Of a stretch of 64,000 nt of DNA, positions 43,612 through 53,258 are shown in pieces. How positions within the stretch are numbered: the stretch's first letter is position 1; each line of letters opens with the position of its first letter. Source of the stretch: Limnobacter sp. 130 (GTDB lineage Bacteria > Pseudomonadota > Gammaproteobacteria > Burkholderiales > Burkholderiaceae_B); NCBI RefSeq assembly GCF_902506325.1, contig NZ_LR732328.1:865071-929070 (forward strand), given 5' to 3'. A program made the position numbers and the translations under genes. The notes beneath the pieces were generated by a model. The model worked only from the letters and a program-made list of their open reading frames with translations. It was not told the DNA's origin and did no database searches.

Positions 43612-46600
43612 ATGCTGTCATATTTTACTTCTTCTTTTCAGTTAACCGGCGGCCACAGGCTCAGCTTGGCGCACCCACCCGGCAGCGCCGATGCATTTTT
43701 GTTGGCCCAATTGTGTTCACAGGCCCAAGAACAGGGCAAGCTGTGCCTGATCACCTGCGCCAACCCGCACGATGCAACCCGCCTGCAAGAAGAAATTGCC
43801 TTGTTTGCTCCAGGCTTGAAGGTGCATTACCTGCCCGATTGGGAAACCTTGCCCTACGACAGTTTGTCAGCCCACCAGGATTTGGTGTCTGAACGACTGG
43901 CCACTTTGTACCAAACCCAGCGGGGCGATCTGGACGTACTGATTACCGCAGCCAGCACCGCCATTCAAAAACTGGCGCCGCCTTCTTTTCTGGCGGGCAG
44001 TACGTTTTATTTCAAAACAGGCGACAAACTGAATGAAAAAAAACTGCGCGAGCAGTTGACGATCGCCGGCTACAACCATGTGTCGCAGGTGATGACCCCC
44101 GGCGAGTATTGCATTCGCGGCGGCATTATCGATTTGTTTGCCACCGGCACCGCCCTGCCATTTCGCATTGATTTGTTTGATGATGAAATCGAATCGATCA
44201 AAACATTTGATGTAGACACCCAGCGCAGCCTTTACCCGGTTCGCGAAATGCGCCTGCTCCCCGGGCGCGAATACCCGATGGATGAACAAAGCCGCGCGCA
44301 GTTTCGCAGCAAGTGGCGAGAACGCTTTGAAGGCGACCCCTCGAAAGTTGGCATTTACCGCGACATGGGCACCGGTGTGGCCAGCGCTGGCATTGAATAT
44401 TACCTGCCTCTGTTTTTTGAGAACACGGCCAGCCTGGTCGACTACCTGCCTCAAAAAGAACTGGTGTTTATTCAGCATGGCGATGTAGACCAAGCGCTTC
44501 AGACCTTCGCGGCTGACACGCAAAGCCGCTTCGACTTCTTGTCGAAAGACATACAGCGCCCAATACTGCGGCCTTCCGAAATTTACCTGAATGCCAATGA
44601 GTTTTTCAGCAGTTTCGAAAATGCGGCGCGCGTGAATTTGTCGGCATCCAAAAATGCTTTGGTGCCAGAATACAGCGGCGCACTGCTACCCGACCTGGCT
44701 GCTGACCGAAAAGCAGATGACCCTGTTTTCAAATTCCGCAACCTGATAGAACGCACTGGAGCTGGCAGCTACAAACAAGTGATTATGGTGGCCCCCAGCG
44801 ATGGTCGTCGAGAAACCCTGAACCAGTATTTCCTTGAACACAAGCTAAAACCCCACCAAACCGAAACACTGCAAGGTGCACTGGAAAGTGGCGAACACTT
44901 TGTGCTGTGTACAGCAGTGCTGGACCAAGGCTTTGGCGTGCACCGCGGGCTTGAAGCGCAAATTGCGTTTGTTACTGAAGCAGAATTGTTCTCGCTTTCC
45001 CCACGCCGCCGCGGCGCACGCAGACAACAAGAACGGCAAAGCAACGTCGAATCAATGATTCGTGATTTGTCGGAACTGAAAATCGGCGACCCAGTGGTGC
45101 ACCAACAACATGGTATTGGCCGGTACAAAGGCCTGATCAGCATGGACCTTGGCGAAGGCGAATCTGAATTCCTTCATCTTGAATATGCCAACGGTTCGAA
45201 CCTGTTTGTGCCGGTAGCCCAGTTGCACGTGATCGCACGCTACAGCGGTGCAGACCCGGAAAATGCACCCGTGCATGCACTGGGTTCAGGCCAGTGGGAA
45301 AAAGCCAAGAAGAAAGCTGCCAAAATGGTGCGCGACACCGCAGCTGAATTGTTGAACCTGTATGCTCGCCGCGCCTTGCGAAAGGGCCATGAATTCAAAC
45401 TAAGCGTTGGCGACTACGAAGCCTTTGTTGAAAAATTCGGCTTCGAAGAAACAGCCGACCAGGCCGCTGCCATTCGCGCGGTAATCGCCGACATGACCTC
45501 GCCCCGCCCCATGGACCGTTTGGTGTGTGGCGATGTGGGCTTTGGCAAAACCGAAGTGGCATTGCGCGCTGCATTTGTCAGTGTAATGGATGGCAAGCAA
45601 GTGGTGCTGCTGGCCCCCACAACGCTGTTGGCCGAACAACACTTCCAAACCTTCTCCGATCGCTTCTCCGATTGGCCCGTGAAAGTAGTCGAACTGTCCC
45701 GATTCAAATCACCCAAAGAAATTCGCGATGCGGTTGAATTGATCAATACCGGCAAAGCCGACATCATTATTGGCACGCACAAAGTACTCAGCTCAGAAGT
45801 TGAGTTCTCGCGCCTTGGGCTGGTGATTATTGATGAAGAACACCGCTTTGGCGTACGCCAAAAAGAGGCCTTGAAAAACCTGCGTGCTGAAGTGGATGTA
45901 CTGACGCTTACCGCGACACCCATTCCACGCACACTGGCCATGAGCATGGAAGGCATTCGGGATTTCTCCGTAATCGCCACTGCCCCGCAGCGCCGCCTGT
46001 CGATTAAAACCTTCGTGCGCCGTGAAACTGACAGCGTAATTCGCGAGGCTGTACTACGCGAACTCAAACGTGGCGGGCAGGTGTACTACCTTCACAATGA
46101 GGTCGATACCATTGAAAATCGCCGTGAGGCGCTTGAAAAAATTCTGCCGGAAGCCCGTATCGGTATTGCGCACGGGCAAATGAATGAGCGTGACCTTGAA
46201 CGCGTGATGCGCGATTTTTATCAACAGCGATTCAACCTGTTGTTGTGCACCACCATTATTGAAACCGGCATTGATGTACCCACAGCCAACACCATCGTGA
46301 TTCACCGAGCCGACAAATTCGGCCTGGCGCAACTGCACCAGTTGCGTGGCCGCGTTGGCCGTTCGCACCACCAAGCCTATGCCTACATGATGGTGAACAA
46401 CGAAGAAGGCTTAAGCAAAAACGCCGAACGTCGTCTAGAAGCAATCACCATGATGGAAGACCTGGGCAGCGGTTTTTATCTGGCCATGCACGACCTTGAA
46501 ATTCGCGGTGCTGGCGAGGTATTGGGTGCCAATCAAAGCGGCAACGTGCACGAGGTGGGCTTTCAAATGTACACCGACATGCTGAACCACGCTGTGCGTA

Positions 46601-47076
46601 GTTTGCGCGCTGGCAAAGAACCCGACTTGACTGCACCACTGAACGTCACAGTAGAAATCAACCTGCACACGCCGGCTTTGTTGCCTGAAGATTACTGCCC
46701 CGACGTGCATGAACGCCTGACCCTGTACAAGCGCCTGGCCAGTACCGAAGAAATGGACTTCATTTCAGAGGTTCAGGAAGAACTGATTGACCGCTTTGGA
46801 AAACTGCCTGAAGCTGCCACAGCACTGCTTGAAACGCACCGCCTGCGCATTTTGGCCAAACCCCTGGGAATCGCGAAAATTGACAGCTCCACCGATGCAA
46901 CTGTTGTGCAATTTGATGCGCAACCGAATGTGGATGCAGGCAAAATCATTTTGATGATTCAAAAAGAAAAAGACATGAAACTGGCCGGCGCCGAGCGTTT
47001 GAGAATTACACGCAGTTTCCCGAAAGTCAGCGACCGTGTACAGTTTCTTAAAGGTTTGATCAAACAACTGGCCTGA
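43612..47076 (+). CDS. mfd: Transcription-repair coupling factor Mfd
   Basis: 1154 aa, normal length. Mfd removes RNA polymerase stalled at lesions and recruits UvrA. Domain order: a UvrB-like N-terminal part (about 1-340), the RNA polymerase interaction domain (about 480-560, IGDPVVHQQHGIGRYKGL onward), the RecG-like translocase with Walker A GDVGFGKTEVALRAAF (about 638-653) and DEEH box VIIDEEHRFGV, motif VI RGRVGRSHHQAYAY, and the TRCF C-terminal domain after about 1010 (YCPDVHERLTLYKRLAS). All motifs look intact. The next gene starts seven bases downstream. Confidence 0.97.
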   Translation: MLSYFTSSFQLTGGHRLSLAHPPGSADAFLLAQLCSQAQEQGKLCLITCANPHDATRLQEEIALFAPGLKVHYLPDWETLPYDSLSAHQDLVSERLATLYQTQRGDLDVLITAASTAIQKLAPPSFLAGSTFYFKTGDKLNEKKLREQLTIAGYNHVSQVMTPGEYCIRGGIIDLFATGTALPFRIDLFDDEIESIKTFDVDTQRSLYPVREMRLLPGREYPMDEQSRAQFRSKWRERFEGDPSKVGIYRDMGTGVASAGIEYYLPLFFENTASLVDYLPQKELVFIQHGDVDQALQTFAADTQSRFDFLSKDIQRPILRPSEIYLNANEFFSSFENAARVNLSASKNALVPEYSGALLPDLAADRKADDPVFKFRNLIERTGAGSYKQVIMVAPSDGRRETLNQYFLEHKLKPHQTETLQGALESGEHFVLCTAVLDQGFGVHRGLEAQIAFVTEAELFSLSPRRRGARRQQERQSNVESMIRDLSELKIGDPVVHQQHGIGRYKGLISMDLGEGESEFLHLEYANGSNLFVPVAQLHVIARYSGADPENAPVHALGSGQWEKAKKKAAKMVRDTAAELLNLYARRALRKGHEFKLSVGDYEAFVEKFGFEETADQAAAIRAVIADMTSPRPMDRLVCGDVGFGKTEVALRAAFVSVMDGKQVVLLAPTTLLAEQHFQTFSDRFSDWPVKVVELSRFKSPKEIRDAVELINTGKADIIIGTHKVLSSEVEFSRLGLVIIDEEHRFGVRQKEALKNLRAEVDVLTLTATPIPRTLAMSMEGIRDFSVIATAPQRRLSIKTFVRRETDSVIREAVLRELKRGGQVYYLHNEVDTIENRREALEKILPEARIGIAHGQMNERDLERVMRDFYQQRFNLLLCTTIIETGIDVPTANTIVIHRADKFGLAQLHQLRGRVGRSHHQAYAYMMVNNEEGLSKNAERRLEAITMMEDLGSGFYLAMHDLEIRGAGEVLGANQSGNVHEVGFQMYTDMLNHAVRSLRAGKEPDLTAPLNVTVEINLHTPALLPEDYCPDVHERLTLYKRLASTEEMDFISEVQEELIDRFGKLPEAATALLETHRLRILAKPLGIAKIDSSTDATVVQFDAQPNVDAGKIILMIQKEKDMKLAGAERLRITRSFPKVSDRVQFLKGLIKQLA

Positions 47077-47082
47077 ACCCAC

Positions 47083-48123
47083 ATGATCTACAACGCTGGC
47101 ACACAATTCACTTGGTTTCGCCTGCTGGGCGCGGCTCTCCTTTTCGGGAGCGCTTTAATCTCAGGCAAGGTGCAAGCACAAAACCCTGATTCAGGCGACG
47201 CTGGCCTGGCAGTCTACAAGGCCTTGTTGCCCAAGGCCGAAGCAGGCGATGCCGAAGTGCAAACTGCACTCGGATTGATGCGCCTGCGTGGTGATGTCGT
47301 GGAACGCGACCTGAAGGTTGCACGCGTTTGGCTGGGGAAAGCGGCCATGCAAAACCACACGCCTGCCCAATACTATTTGGGCCAATTGCTGTTGCTTGAT
47401 GTATTCAATGCCAACCAGCCAGACCTGAGCAAACAACTGACCGAAGGCCTGGGTTGGTTGCGCCGCGCATCCCGAGACCAACACAACCCGTCGCAATTGC
47501 TGTACTCACAAACCGTTCTGGAAAGTCACCTGGAAAGCCCATTCGGACACAGCAAAATTGAAGCCCAGCAACACCTGGATTCTTGTGCTGAAGTGTACTT
47601 GCCGTGCACCCAATATGCGCTGCAACGACTCGACAAGGGCAAGGAAGAAGTTTACTGCCCCAAAAATGAATTCTGCGAACAAAAAAAGCGCCTGCTTTAC
47701 ACATTGGCCAATGCAGACGACGCCAACGCACGTTACCGGCTGAGCAAGTTTGAAGGCGAAGACCGCATGTTCTGGTTGCGTCGTGCTGCGCGCCTGAATC
47801 ACCCTCAAGCCAGTCATGAATTGGCCGAGCTTGTACTAAAAAATGAAGTGCCCCTTCAACCAGAAGACCCGGCAGTGTTGGCATTGTTGAATTCCGCAGC
47901 GCAACAGGGATTGGTTGAATCAATGCACCTGCTAGGCAATCTGCTCTATGAGGGAACCCGATTTCCAGTCAACAAGCCCTTGGGGTTACAATGGTTAAAC
48001 CTTGCGGCGCAACAGGGTCACGAACCCTCAATCAAACTCTTGGCACAACTTCAAGAGCCCGCCGGTGAAATTTCCGCAAACGACAAGGTAGAATCCGCGC
48101 AACCCACGGAGAGCACACCATGA
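47083..48123 (+). CDS. Sel1-repeat (TPR-like) periplasmic protein
   Basis: 346 aa. A signal peptide (LLGAALLFGSALISGKVQA, cleavage near AQA-Q) predicts export. Sel1-like repeats are seen around 45-80 (GDAEVQTALGLMRLRGDVVERDLKVARVWL), 85-120, and again near the C-terminus (GLVESMHLLGNLLYEGTRFPVNKPLGLQWLNLAA). Two clustered cysteine pairs occur in the middle (CAEVYLPC and CPKNEFC), which could form disulfides. Such repeats bind other proteins; the partner is unknown. It sits seven bases after mfd and overlaps serB by four, so it is probably expressed with both although no functional link is evident. Confidence 0.75.
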   Translation: MIYNAGTQFTWFRLLGAALLFGSALISGKVQAQNPDSGDAGLAVYKALLPKAEAGDAEVQTALGLMRLRGDVVERDLKVARVWLGKAAMQNHTPAQYYLGQLLLLDVFNANQPDLSKQLTEGLGWLRRASRDQHNPSQLLYSQTVLESHLESPFGHSKIEAQQHLDSCAEVYLPCTQYALQRLDKGKEEVYCPKNEFCEQKKRLLYTLANADDANARYRLSKFEGEDRMFWLRRAARLNHPQASHELAELVLKNEVPLQPEDPAVLALLNSAAQQGLVESMHLLGNLLYEGTRFPVNKPLGLQWLNLAAQQGHEPSIKLLAQLQEPAGEISANDKVESAQPTESTP

Positions 48124-48992
48124 GCCGACTATTCTTTTCCTCCAAAACATTGACCACCGCCCAGGTGCACACCGCGCTTGATGCACTCAGCCTGCCCACA
48201 CTGGGCGTTGAAGTTCAAGACCAACAAGCCTGCATTGAAATTCCTGAGGCCTACACACTGCCCAAAGCAGCCATTACCGACACCATGCGGCCATTAAGCC
48301 GTGTGCACCAGTTCGACTTTGCAATCCTGGAATCCGAGTTTCAGGCCAATGAATTCAAATTGCTGGCCATGGACATGGACAGTACGCTGATCACGATTGA
48401 ATGCATCGATGAAATTGCAGACTTTGCAGGCAAGAAAAAGGAAGTGTCTGAAATTACCGAAGCCGCCATGCGGGGTGAAATCAAAGATTTTTCCGAAAGC
48501 CTGAACCGCCGGGTGGCTTTGCTCAAAGGCGTACCGGAAAGCTGCCTGCAGTCTGTATTTGAAGAACGCCTGCGCTTGTCGCCAGGGGCAGAAGAGCTGA
48601 TTGCCTATGCCAAAGCCAACAAATGGAAAACGCTGTTGGTCAGTGGTGGTTTTACCTTTTTCACCGACAAAATGAAGGAAGTATTGGGGCTGGATTACAC
48701 CCGATCAAATACGCTCGAAATTGTCGATGGACACTTGACCGGCCGCGTGTTGGGCACCATTGTGGATGCAGAAGTGAAACGTGAAACCGTGCTGGAAACC
48801 TGCGCACTGTTGGGCTGCGAGCCCTCGCGCGCAATTGTGGTGGGCGATGGTTCCAACGATCTGAAAATGATGGAAATTGCCGGCGCCAGCGTGGCGTTTC
48901 ATGCCAAGCCAGTGGTGCAGGAGAAAACAGACTTTTGTATCAACCACGGTGGGTTGGATAGCATCTGCAAGTGGTTTGAGGCGAATAGCTGA
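48120..48992 (+). CDS. serB: Phosphoserine phosphatase
   Basis: 290 aa HAD-family enzyme making serine from phosphoserine. The nucleophile motif MDMDSTLITIECIDEIA (about 80-96) has the two Asp; motif II Ser is in LLVSGGFTFF and motif III in VVGDGSNDLKMM with the Mg-binding Asp. The N-terminal 75 residues correspond to the shortened ACT-like domain of proteobacterial SerB. It starts inside the end of the Sel1-repeat gene (ATGA) and is followed by a long hairpin before the convergent thiolase gene. Confidence 0.95.
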   Translation: MSRLFFSSKTLTTAQVHTALDALSLPTLGVEVQDQQACIEIPEAYTLPKAAITDTMRPLSRVHQFDFAILESEFQANEFKLLAMDMDSTLITIECIDEIADFAGKKKEVSEITEAAMRGEIKDFSESLNRRVALLKGVPESCLQSVFEERLRLSPGAEELIAYAKANKWKTLLVSGGFTFFTDKMKEVLGLDYTRSNTLEIVDGHLTGRVLGTIVDAEVKRETVLETCALLGCEPSRAIVVGDGSNDLKMMEIAGASVAFHAKPVVQEKTDFCINHGGLDSICKWFEANS

Positions 48993-49002
48993 TCAGCGAA
49001 CA

Positions 49003-49029
49003 GAGGTTTGGGTAGAACACCCAAACCTC
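49003..49029. terminator. Hairpin between convergent serB and bktB
   Basis: GAGGTTTGGGT (49003-49013) pairs perfectly with ACCCAAACCTC (49019-49029) around a five-base loop. No U-tract follows on either strand, so it may act with Rho or as a shared 3'-end stabiliser. Confidence 0.55.
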
Positions 49030-49053
49030 ATCACGCGGCAATACCGCTGAGTA

Positions 49054-50235
49054 TTACATCCGCTCAAAAATCGCGGCAATACCCTGACCACCACCAATAC
49101 ACATGGTCACCAGTGCATAACGACCCTGAATGCGCTGCAATTCGTACAACGCTTTCACGGTAATAATTGCACCTGTGGCACCAATGGGGTGGCCAATTGA
49201 AATACCTGAACCATTGGGGTTCACCTTGGCCGGGTCCATGCCCAATTCCTTGGTTACGGCACAAGCCTGCGCAGCAAAAGCCTCGTTGGCTTCAATGACG
49301 TCCATGTCTTCAATTTTCAAGCCCGCTTTTGCCAAGGCTTTTTTGGTTGCAGACACGGGGCCAATGCCCATAATGGTTGGTTCAACGCCAGTGTTGGCGT
49401 AGGCCACCAAACGGGCCATGGGCTTCTTGCCAGCCTTCTCGGCAGCGCCACGTTCCATCAACAGCACAGCACCCGCACCGTCGTTCAAACCCGAAGCATT
49501 GCCAGCTGTCACTGTGCCGTCTTTCTGGAACACGGTTTTCAGTTTGCCCATGCCCTCAACAGTCGCGTCGCCGCGAACGTGTTCGTCAGTGTCGAACACA
49601 ACAGGACCTTTGCGGGTTTTTACTTCGATCGGCAAGATCTGGTCTTTGAAATAACCGTTTGCAATTGCGTTGGCTGCACGCTTGTGGCTTTCAACCGCCA
49701 AGGCGTCCTGGTCTTCACGGCTTACATTGAATTCTTTGGCCACGTTCTCAGCGGTTACGCCCATGTGGATCACATGGAATGGGTCGTGCAGTGCACCCAC
49801 CATCATGTCGATGCCCTTCATGTCGCCCATGCGTGCGCCCCAACGGGCAGCAGGCAAAATGTACGGGGCTTTGCTCATGCTTTCAGCACCGCCACCAATG
49901 GCCACATCGGCATCGCCCAACATAATGCTTTGCGCCGCAGTCACAATGGCTTGCAAGCCAGAACCGCACAGGCGGTTCAAAGTAAGTGCAGGCGTTGTTT
50001 TGTCCAAACCACCTTCAATGGCAGCCACGCGAGACAAGTACATGTCGCGGGGCTCGGAATTAACCACATGGCCAAACACAACATGGCCCACCTGGTCGGC
50101 GCTTACACCTGCGCGTGCAACCACTTCTTTCACAACCATGGCGCCCAACTGCGTTGGGGAAAAATCTTTCAAACTTCCACCAAAGTCGCCCACTGCGGTG
50201 CGTACACCGGCTACTACTACCACTTCACGTGTCAT
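49054..50235 (-). CDS. bktB: Beta-ketothiolase, BktB-type
   Basis: 393 aa. Thiolase with the acyl-accepting Cys in LNRLCGSGLQA (about residue 90), the His in GHPIGATGA (about 350) and the second Cys in TMCIGGGQG (about 380). The start TREVVVVAGVRTAVGDFGGSLKDF and the segments EPRDMYL and GALHDPFHVIHMGVTAENVA closely follow the BktB thiolase of Cupriavidus, which accepts longer and branched acyl-CoA than PhaA. It would supply 3-ketovaleryl-CoA and similar for mixed polymers, or work in beta-oxidation. It lies near the pha genes but is separated from them by rimO. Confidence 0.85.
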   Translation of the reverse strand: MTREVVVVAGVRTAVGDFGGSLKDFSPTQLGAMVVKEVVARAGVSADQVGHVVFGHVVNSEPRDMYLSRVAAIEGGLDKTTPALTLNRLCGSGLQAIVTAAQSIMLGDADVAIGGGAESMSKAPYILPAARWGARMGDMKGIDMMVGALHDPFHVIHMGVTAENVAKEFNVSREDQDALAVESHKRAANAIANGYFKDQILPIEVKTRKGPVVFDTDEHVRGDATVEGMGKLKTVFQKDGTVTAGNASGLNDGAGAVLLMERGAAEKAGKKPMARLVAYANTGVEPTIMGIGPVSATKKALAKAGLKIEDMDVIEANEAFAAQACAVTKELGMDPAKVNPNGSGISIGHPIGATGAIITVKALYELQRIQGRYALVTMCIGGGQGIAAIFERM

Positions 50236-50281
50236 TTTCCATCTCCTATTTTTTATTAAACGATTCAGCTAAATGATTCTG

Positions 50282-51643
50282 TTATGCAATTCGACCCCAA
50301 AGGTCGTGTTCATCACAGTCATCAATCAGCACATTGATAAAATCGCCCGGCTTAGGCTTCTGGGCCGGGTTTTCAGGCATGGGTACAAACACATTGCCAT
50401 CAATTTCCGGGGCATCGGCTTTGCTGCGGGCCACAATGCCCTCTTCGTCGGTTTCGTCGACCAACACTTGCATCACTTTGCCCAACTTGGCTTCATTGCG
50501 GCTCAGTGAAATCTTTTCCTGCAGTTCCATCAAACGCGCGCGGCGCTCTTCTTTCACTTCTTCTGGCACCGGGTTGTCCAGCGCATTGGCCACTGCACCG
50601 TCCACTGGCGAGTAGGCAAATACGCCCACACGGTCCAGTTGCGCTTCTTCAATGAAATCGAGCAGGTGCTTGAATTCATCTTCTGTTTCACCAGGGAAAC
50701 CAGTGATAAATGTGCTGCGCAGTGTAATGTCGGGGCAGGTTTCGCGCCAGGCACGAATGCGTTCAATGTTGCGCTCGCCACTGGCGGGGCGCTTCATGCG
50801 TTTGAGCACATCGGGATGTGAGTGCTGGAATGGAATGTCCAGGTAAGGCAAAATTTTACCTTCCGCCATCAACGGCACCACACGGTCCACGTGGGGGTAT
50901 GGGTACACATAGTGCATGCGCACCCAAATGCCCAGTTCGCCGAGTTCTTCGGCCAGTTGCTGAAACTGTGTTTTTACGGGGCGGCCATTCACAAAGTCAG
51001 TGCGGTACTTCAAATCCACGCCATAGGCCGAAGTATCCTGGCTCACCACCAGCAATTCTTTCACGCCGGCTTTTTTCAGGCTTTCTGCTTCACGAATTAC
51101 TTCACCGATTGGACGGGAGACGAGATCGCCACGCATGCTTGGAATAATGCAGAAGGTGCAACGGTGGTTACAGCCTTCTGAAATTTTCAAATAGGCATAG
51201 TGCTTGGGCGTTAACTTCACGCCATGGTCGGGCACCAAATCAATGAACGGGTCGTGTGGTTTGGGCAGGTGAATGTGCACCGCCTGCATCACTTCTTCAG
51301 TGGCATGTGGGCCAGTAACAGCCAACACCTTGGGGTGCAAGTTGGTAATCAGTTCCTTGCCCTCGTTGCCGTTTTTGGCACCCAGGCAACCCGTTACAAT
51401 TACCTTGCCGTTCGCATGAATGGCTTCACCAATGGCGTCCAGGCTTTCCTGCACGGCACTGTCGATAAAACCGCAGGTATTGACAACGATCAGGTCTGCC
51501 CCTTCATAGGAGGCAGATACGTTGTACCCCTCTACTTTCAGTTGGGTCAGAATTCGCTCGGAATCCACAAGGGCCTTTGGGCAACCCAAAGAAACAAAGC
51601 CCACACTCGGTGGGCGCTTGGCAGAGAAGGTTTCGTCTTGCAT
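50282..51643 (-). CDS. rimO: Ribosomal protein S12 methylthiotransferase RimO
   Basis: 453 aa radical-SAM enzyme that methylthiolates Asp89 of S12. The N-terminal UPF0004 domain opens [22 protein letters not shown] (first cluster Cys about 20) with later Cys in VNTCGFID and VTGCLGA. The radical-SAM CxxxCxxC is [17 protein letters not shown] (about 150-165), and a TRAM domain ends the protein (about 385-450). MiaB is a relative, but [18 protein letters not shown] and the TRAM length favour RimO. It lies between bktB and phaR on the same strand, a location without obvious functional meaning. Confidence 0.94.
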   Translation of the reverse strand: MQDETFSAKRPPSVGFVSLGCPKALVDSERILTQLKVEGYNVSASYEGADLIVVNTCGFIDSAVQESLDAIGEAIHANGKVIVTGCLGAKNGNEGKELITNLHPKVLAVTGPHATEEVMQAVHIHLPKPHDPFIDLVPDHGVKLTPKHYAYLKISEGCNHRCTFCIIPSMRGDLVSRPIGEVIREAESLKKAGVKELLVVSQDTSAYGVDLKYRTDFVNGRPVKTQFQQLAEELGELGIWVRMHYVYPYPHVDRVVPLMAEGKILPYLDIPFQHSHPDVLKRMKRPASGERNIERIRAWRETCPDITLRSTFITGFPGETEDEFKHLLDFIEEAQLDRVGVFAYSPVDGAVANALDNPVPEEVKEERRARLMELQEKISLSRNEAKLGKVMQVLVDETDEEGIVARSKADAPEIDGNVFVPMPENPAQKPKPGDFINVLIDDCDEHDLWGRIA

Positions 51644-51651
51644 ATTCGGTG

Positions 51652-52278
51652 TTACTTTTTGGTAGGGTCCGGCTTTGCTTTGGTGGCACCGGGCATACCA
51701 GGCGCGCCTGGCATTCCGCTCATGCCGGGAAACTCGCCCGGGTTTGGGAATCCAAAGTTTGTGAACATGCTGCGGGTCTGGTTTTGAAACTGATCCTGCA
51801 TTTGCACAAACATGTTTTTGCTTTGTTCAATGTAATTGCTCATCATGCTTTGAATCACAGGCGTTTGAACACTCATGAATTGTGACCACAATTCCGGGTT
51901 TGCAAACTGACTGCCATCCGCCACATTTTTTCCTTGATCCTGGAAGCTGTTCTGAATGTCCATGAACGCTTGCAGGTTTTTCTCAAGGAATGTACCCATA
52001 ATGCCCTGCATGGCATTGCCGTAAAACCGAATGATTTGCGACAGCATGGGAGAAGTGAAAATTGGCACGCCTGCAGTTTCTTCTTCCAGAATGATCTGGA
52101 GCAAAATGCTACGGGTTAAATCTTCACCGCTTTTCGCATCCACGACTTGAAATCCTTCGTTTTCCAGCACCAATAGCTTTACATCGCCCAAGGTGATGTA
52201 ACTGCTGGTTTGAGTGTCGTACAAGCGTCGGTTTGGATACTTCTTGATCAGTCGTGTTGCGTCAGCCATGCCTCTCAT
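51652..52278 (-). CDS. phaR: Polyhydroxyalkanoate synthesis repressor PhaR
   Basis: 208 aa. The DNA-binding N-terminal domain is [23 protein letters not shown] (about 6-28), the signature of PhaR. One or two PHB-accumulation regulatory domains follow (about 65-150), and the C-terminus is a Gly/Pro/Met-rich tail ([16 protein letters not shown]). PhaR binds both DNA and nascent polymer and represses phasin genes until granules form. The first Met may be at 52278 or 52269. The order phaC-phaA-phaB-phaR is classic, but an intrinsic terminator lies between phaB and phaR. Confidence 0.95.
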   Translation of the reverse strand: MRGMADATRLIKKYPNRRLYDTQTSSYITLGDVKLLVLENEGFQVVDAKSGEDLTRSILLQIILEEETAGVPIFTSPMLSQIIRFYGNAMQGIMGTFLEKNLQAFMDIQNSFQDQGKNVADGSQFANPELWSQFMSVQTPVIQSMMSNYIEQSKNMFVQMQDQFQNQTRSMFTNFGFPNPGEFPGMSGMPGAPGMPGATKAKPDPTKK

Positions 52279-52380
52279 CTCTTTCTTGTGGTGTTATACG
52301 CCGCCGCACCTGCGTGGGTGAACGGTCTGGTTGCAGGTGCATCAATTTGTCAAACTACCTTGCACAAACAAGCACTTACA

Positions 52381-52418
52381 AAAAACAAAGCACTGCACGC
52401 TTTTTCAACGTGCAGTGC
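52381..52418 (-). terminator. Terminator of phaCAB
   Basis: GCACTGCACG (52390-52399) pairs with CGTGCAGTGC (52409-52418) around nine bases. On the minus strand the hairpin is followed by TTTGTTTTT. It lies 50 bases after the phaB stop and about 100 bases before phaR. Because it is TGC-rich it might also be a PhaR binding site. Confidence 0.75.
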
Positions 52419-52467
52419 AACATCATACCGCCTTTTTGGCACTTGGTTGCCGAAAATGCACCAAGGA

Positions 52468-53211
52468 TTAACCCATGTGCAAACCACCATTCAGCGAAAA
52501 GTCAGCGCCTGTCGAGAAACCAGAGTCCTCAGAGGCCAACCAGGCGCAAATGGATGCAATTTCTTCAGGTGTACCCAAACGCTTTACCGGAATGGTATTC
52601 ACAATTTTTTCCAGTACATCAGGGCGAATGGCACGAACCATGTCCGTACCGATGTAGCCCGGAGAAACCGTGTTCACAGTGACACCCTTGGATGCGACTT
52701 CTTGAGCCAACGCCATGGTGAAACCACGCAAACCCGCTTTGGCTGTGGAGTAGTTGGTCTGCCCAAACTGCCCTTTCTGACCATTCACCGACGAAATATT
52801 GATAACACGACCAAAGCCCTGCTCAACCATGCCACTGATAACCTGTTTGGTCACGTTAAACAACGAGTTCAAGTTGGTGTCGATCACGGCAGACCAATCG
52901 TCGCGACTCATTTTGACAAAAGTACCATCGCGGGTAATACCGGCATTGTTCACGAGAATGGAAACCGTGCCGTGCTCGGCACGTACTTTCTCGAAAGCAG
53001 TCACGGTGCTGTCCCAATCGGCCACATTGCCTTCGCTGGCATACACCTCGTATCCTGCGCTGCGCATTTCACCCAGCCATTTTTCCTTGCGGGGTGAATT
53101 GGGGCCACAGCCTGCGATCACACGGTAACCCGACTCACACAGCTTCTTGCAAATGGCCGTTCCAATACCACCCATACCACCTGTCACATACGCTACTTTT
53201 GGTTCATTCAT
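52468..53211 (-). CDS. phaB: Acetoacetyl-CoA reductase (NADPH)
   Basis: 247 aa short-chain dehydrogenase. It reduces acetoacetyl-CoA to (R)-3-hydroxybutyryl-CoA for PHB. The cofactor motif is TGGMGGIGTAICKKL (about 10-24), the catalytic Ser is in INISSVNGQKGQFGQ and Tyr-Lys in NYSTAKAG (about 153-157), with the GYIGTDMV loop after. The motif SSVNGQKGQFGQTNYS is characteristic of PhaB and separates it from FabG. It follows phaA by 47 bases, with ribosome binding site AAGGGA. Confidence 0.95.
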   Translation of the reverse strand: MNEPKVAYVTGGMGGIGTAICKKLCESGYRVIAGCGPNSPRKEKWLGEMRSAGYEVYASEGNVADWDSTVTAFEKVRAEHGTVSILVNNAGITRDGTFVKMSRDDWSAVIDTNLNSLFNVTKQVISGMVEQGFGRVINISSVNGQKGQFGQTNYSTAKAGLRGFTMALAQEVASKGVTVNTVSPGYIGTDMVRAIRPDVLEKIVNTIPVKRLGTPEEIASICAWLASEDSGFSTGADFSLNGGLHMG

Positions 53212-53258
53212 GATTCACATCCCTTCTTTATTTGTATTGATTTGAATTTATCCGAATA

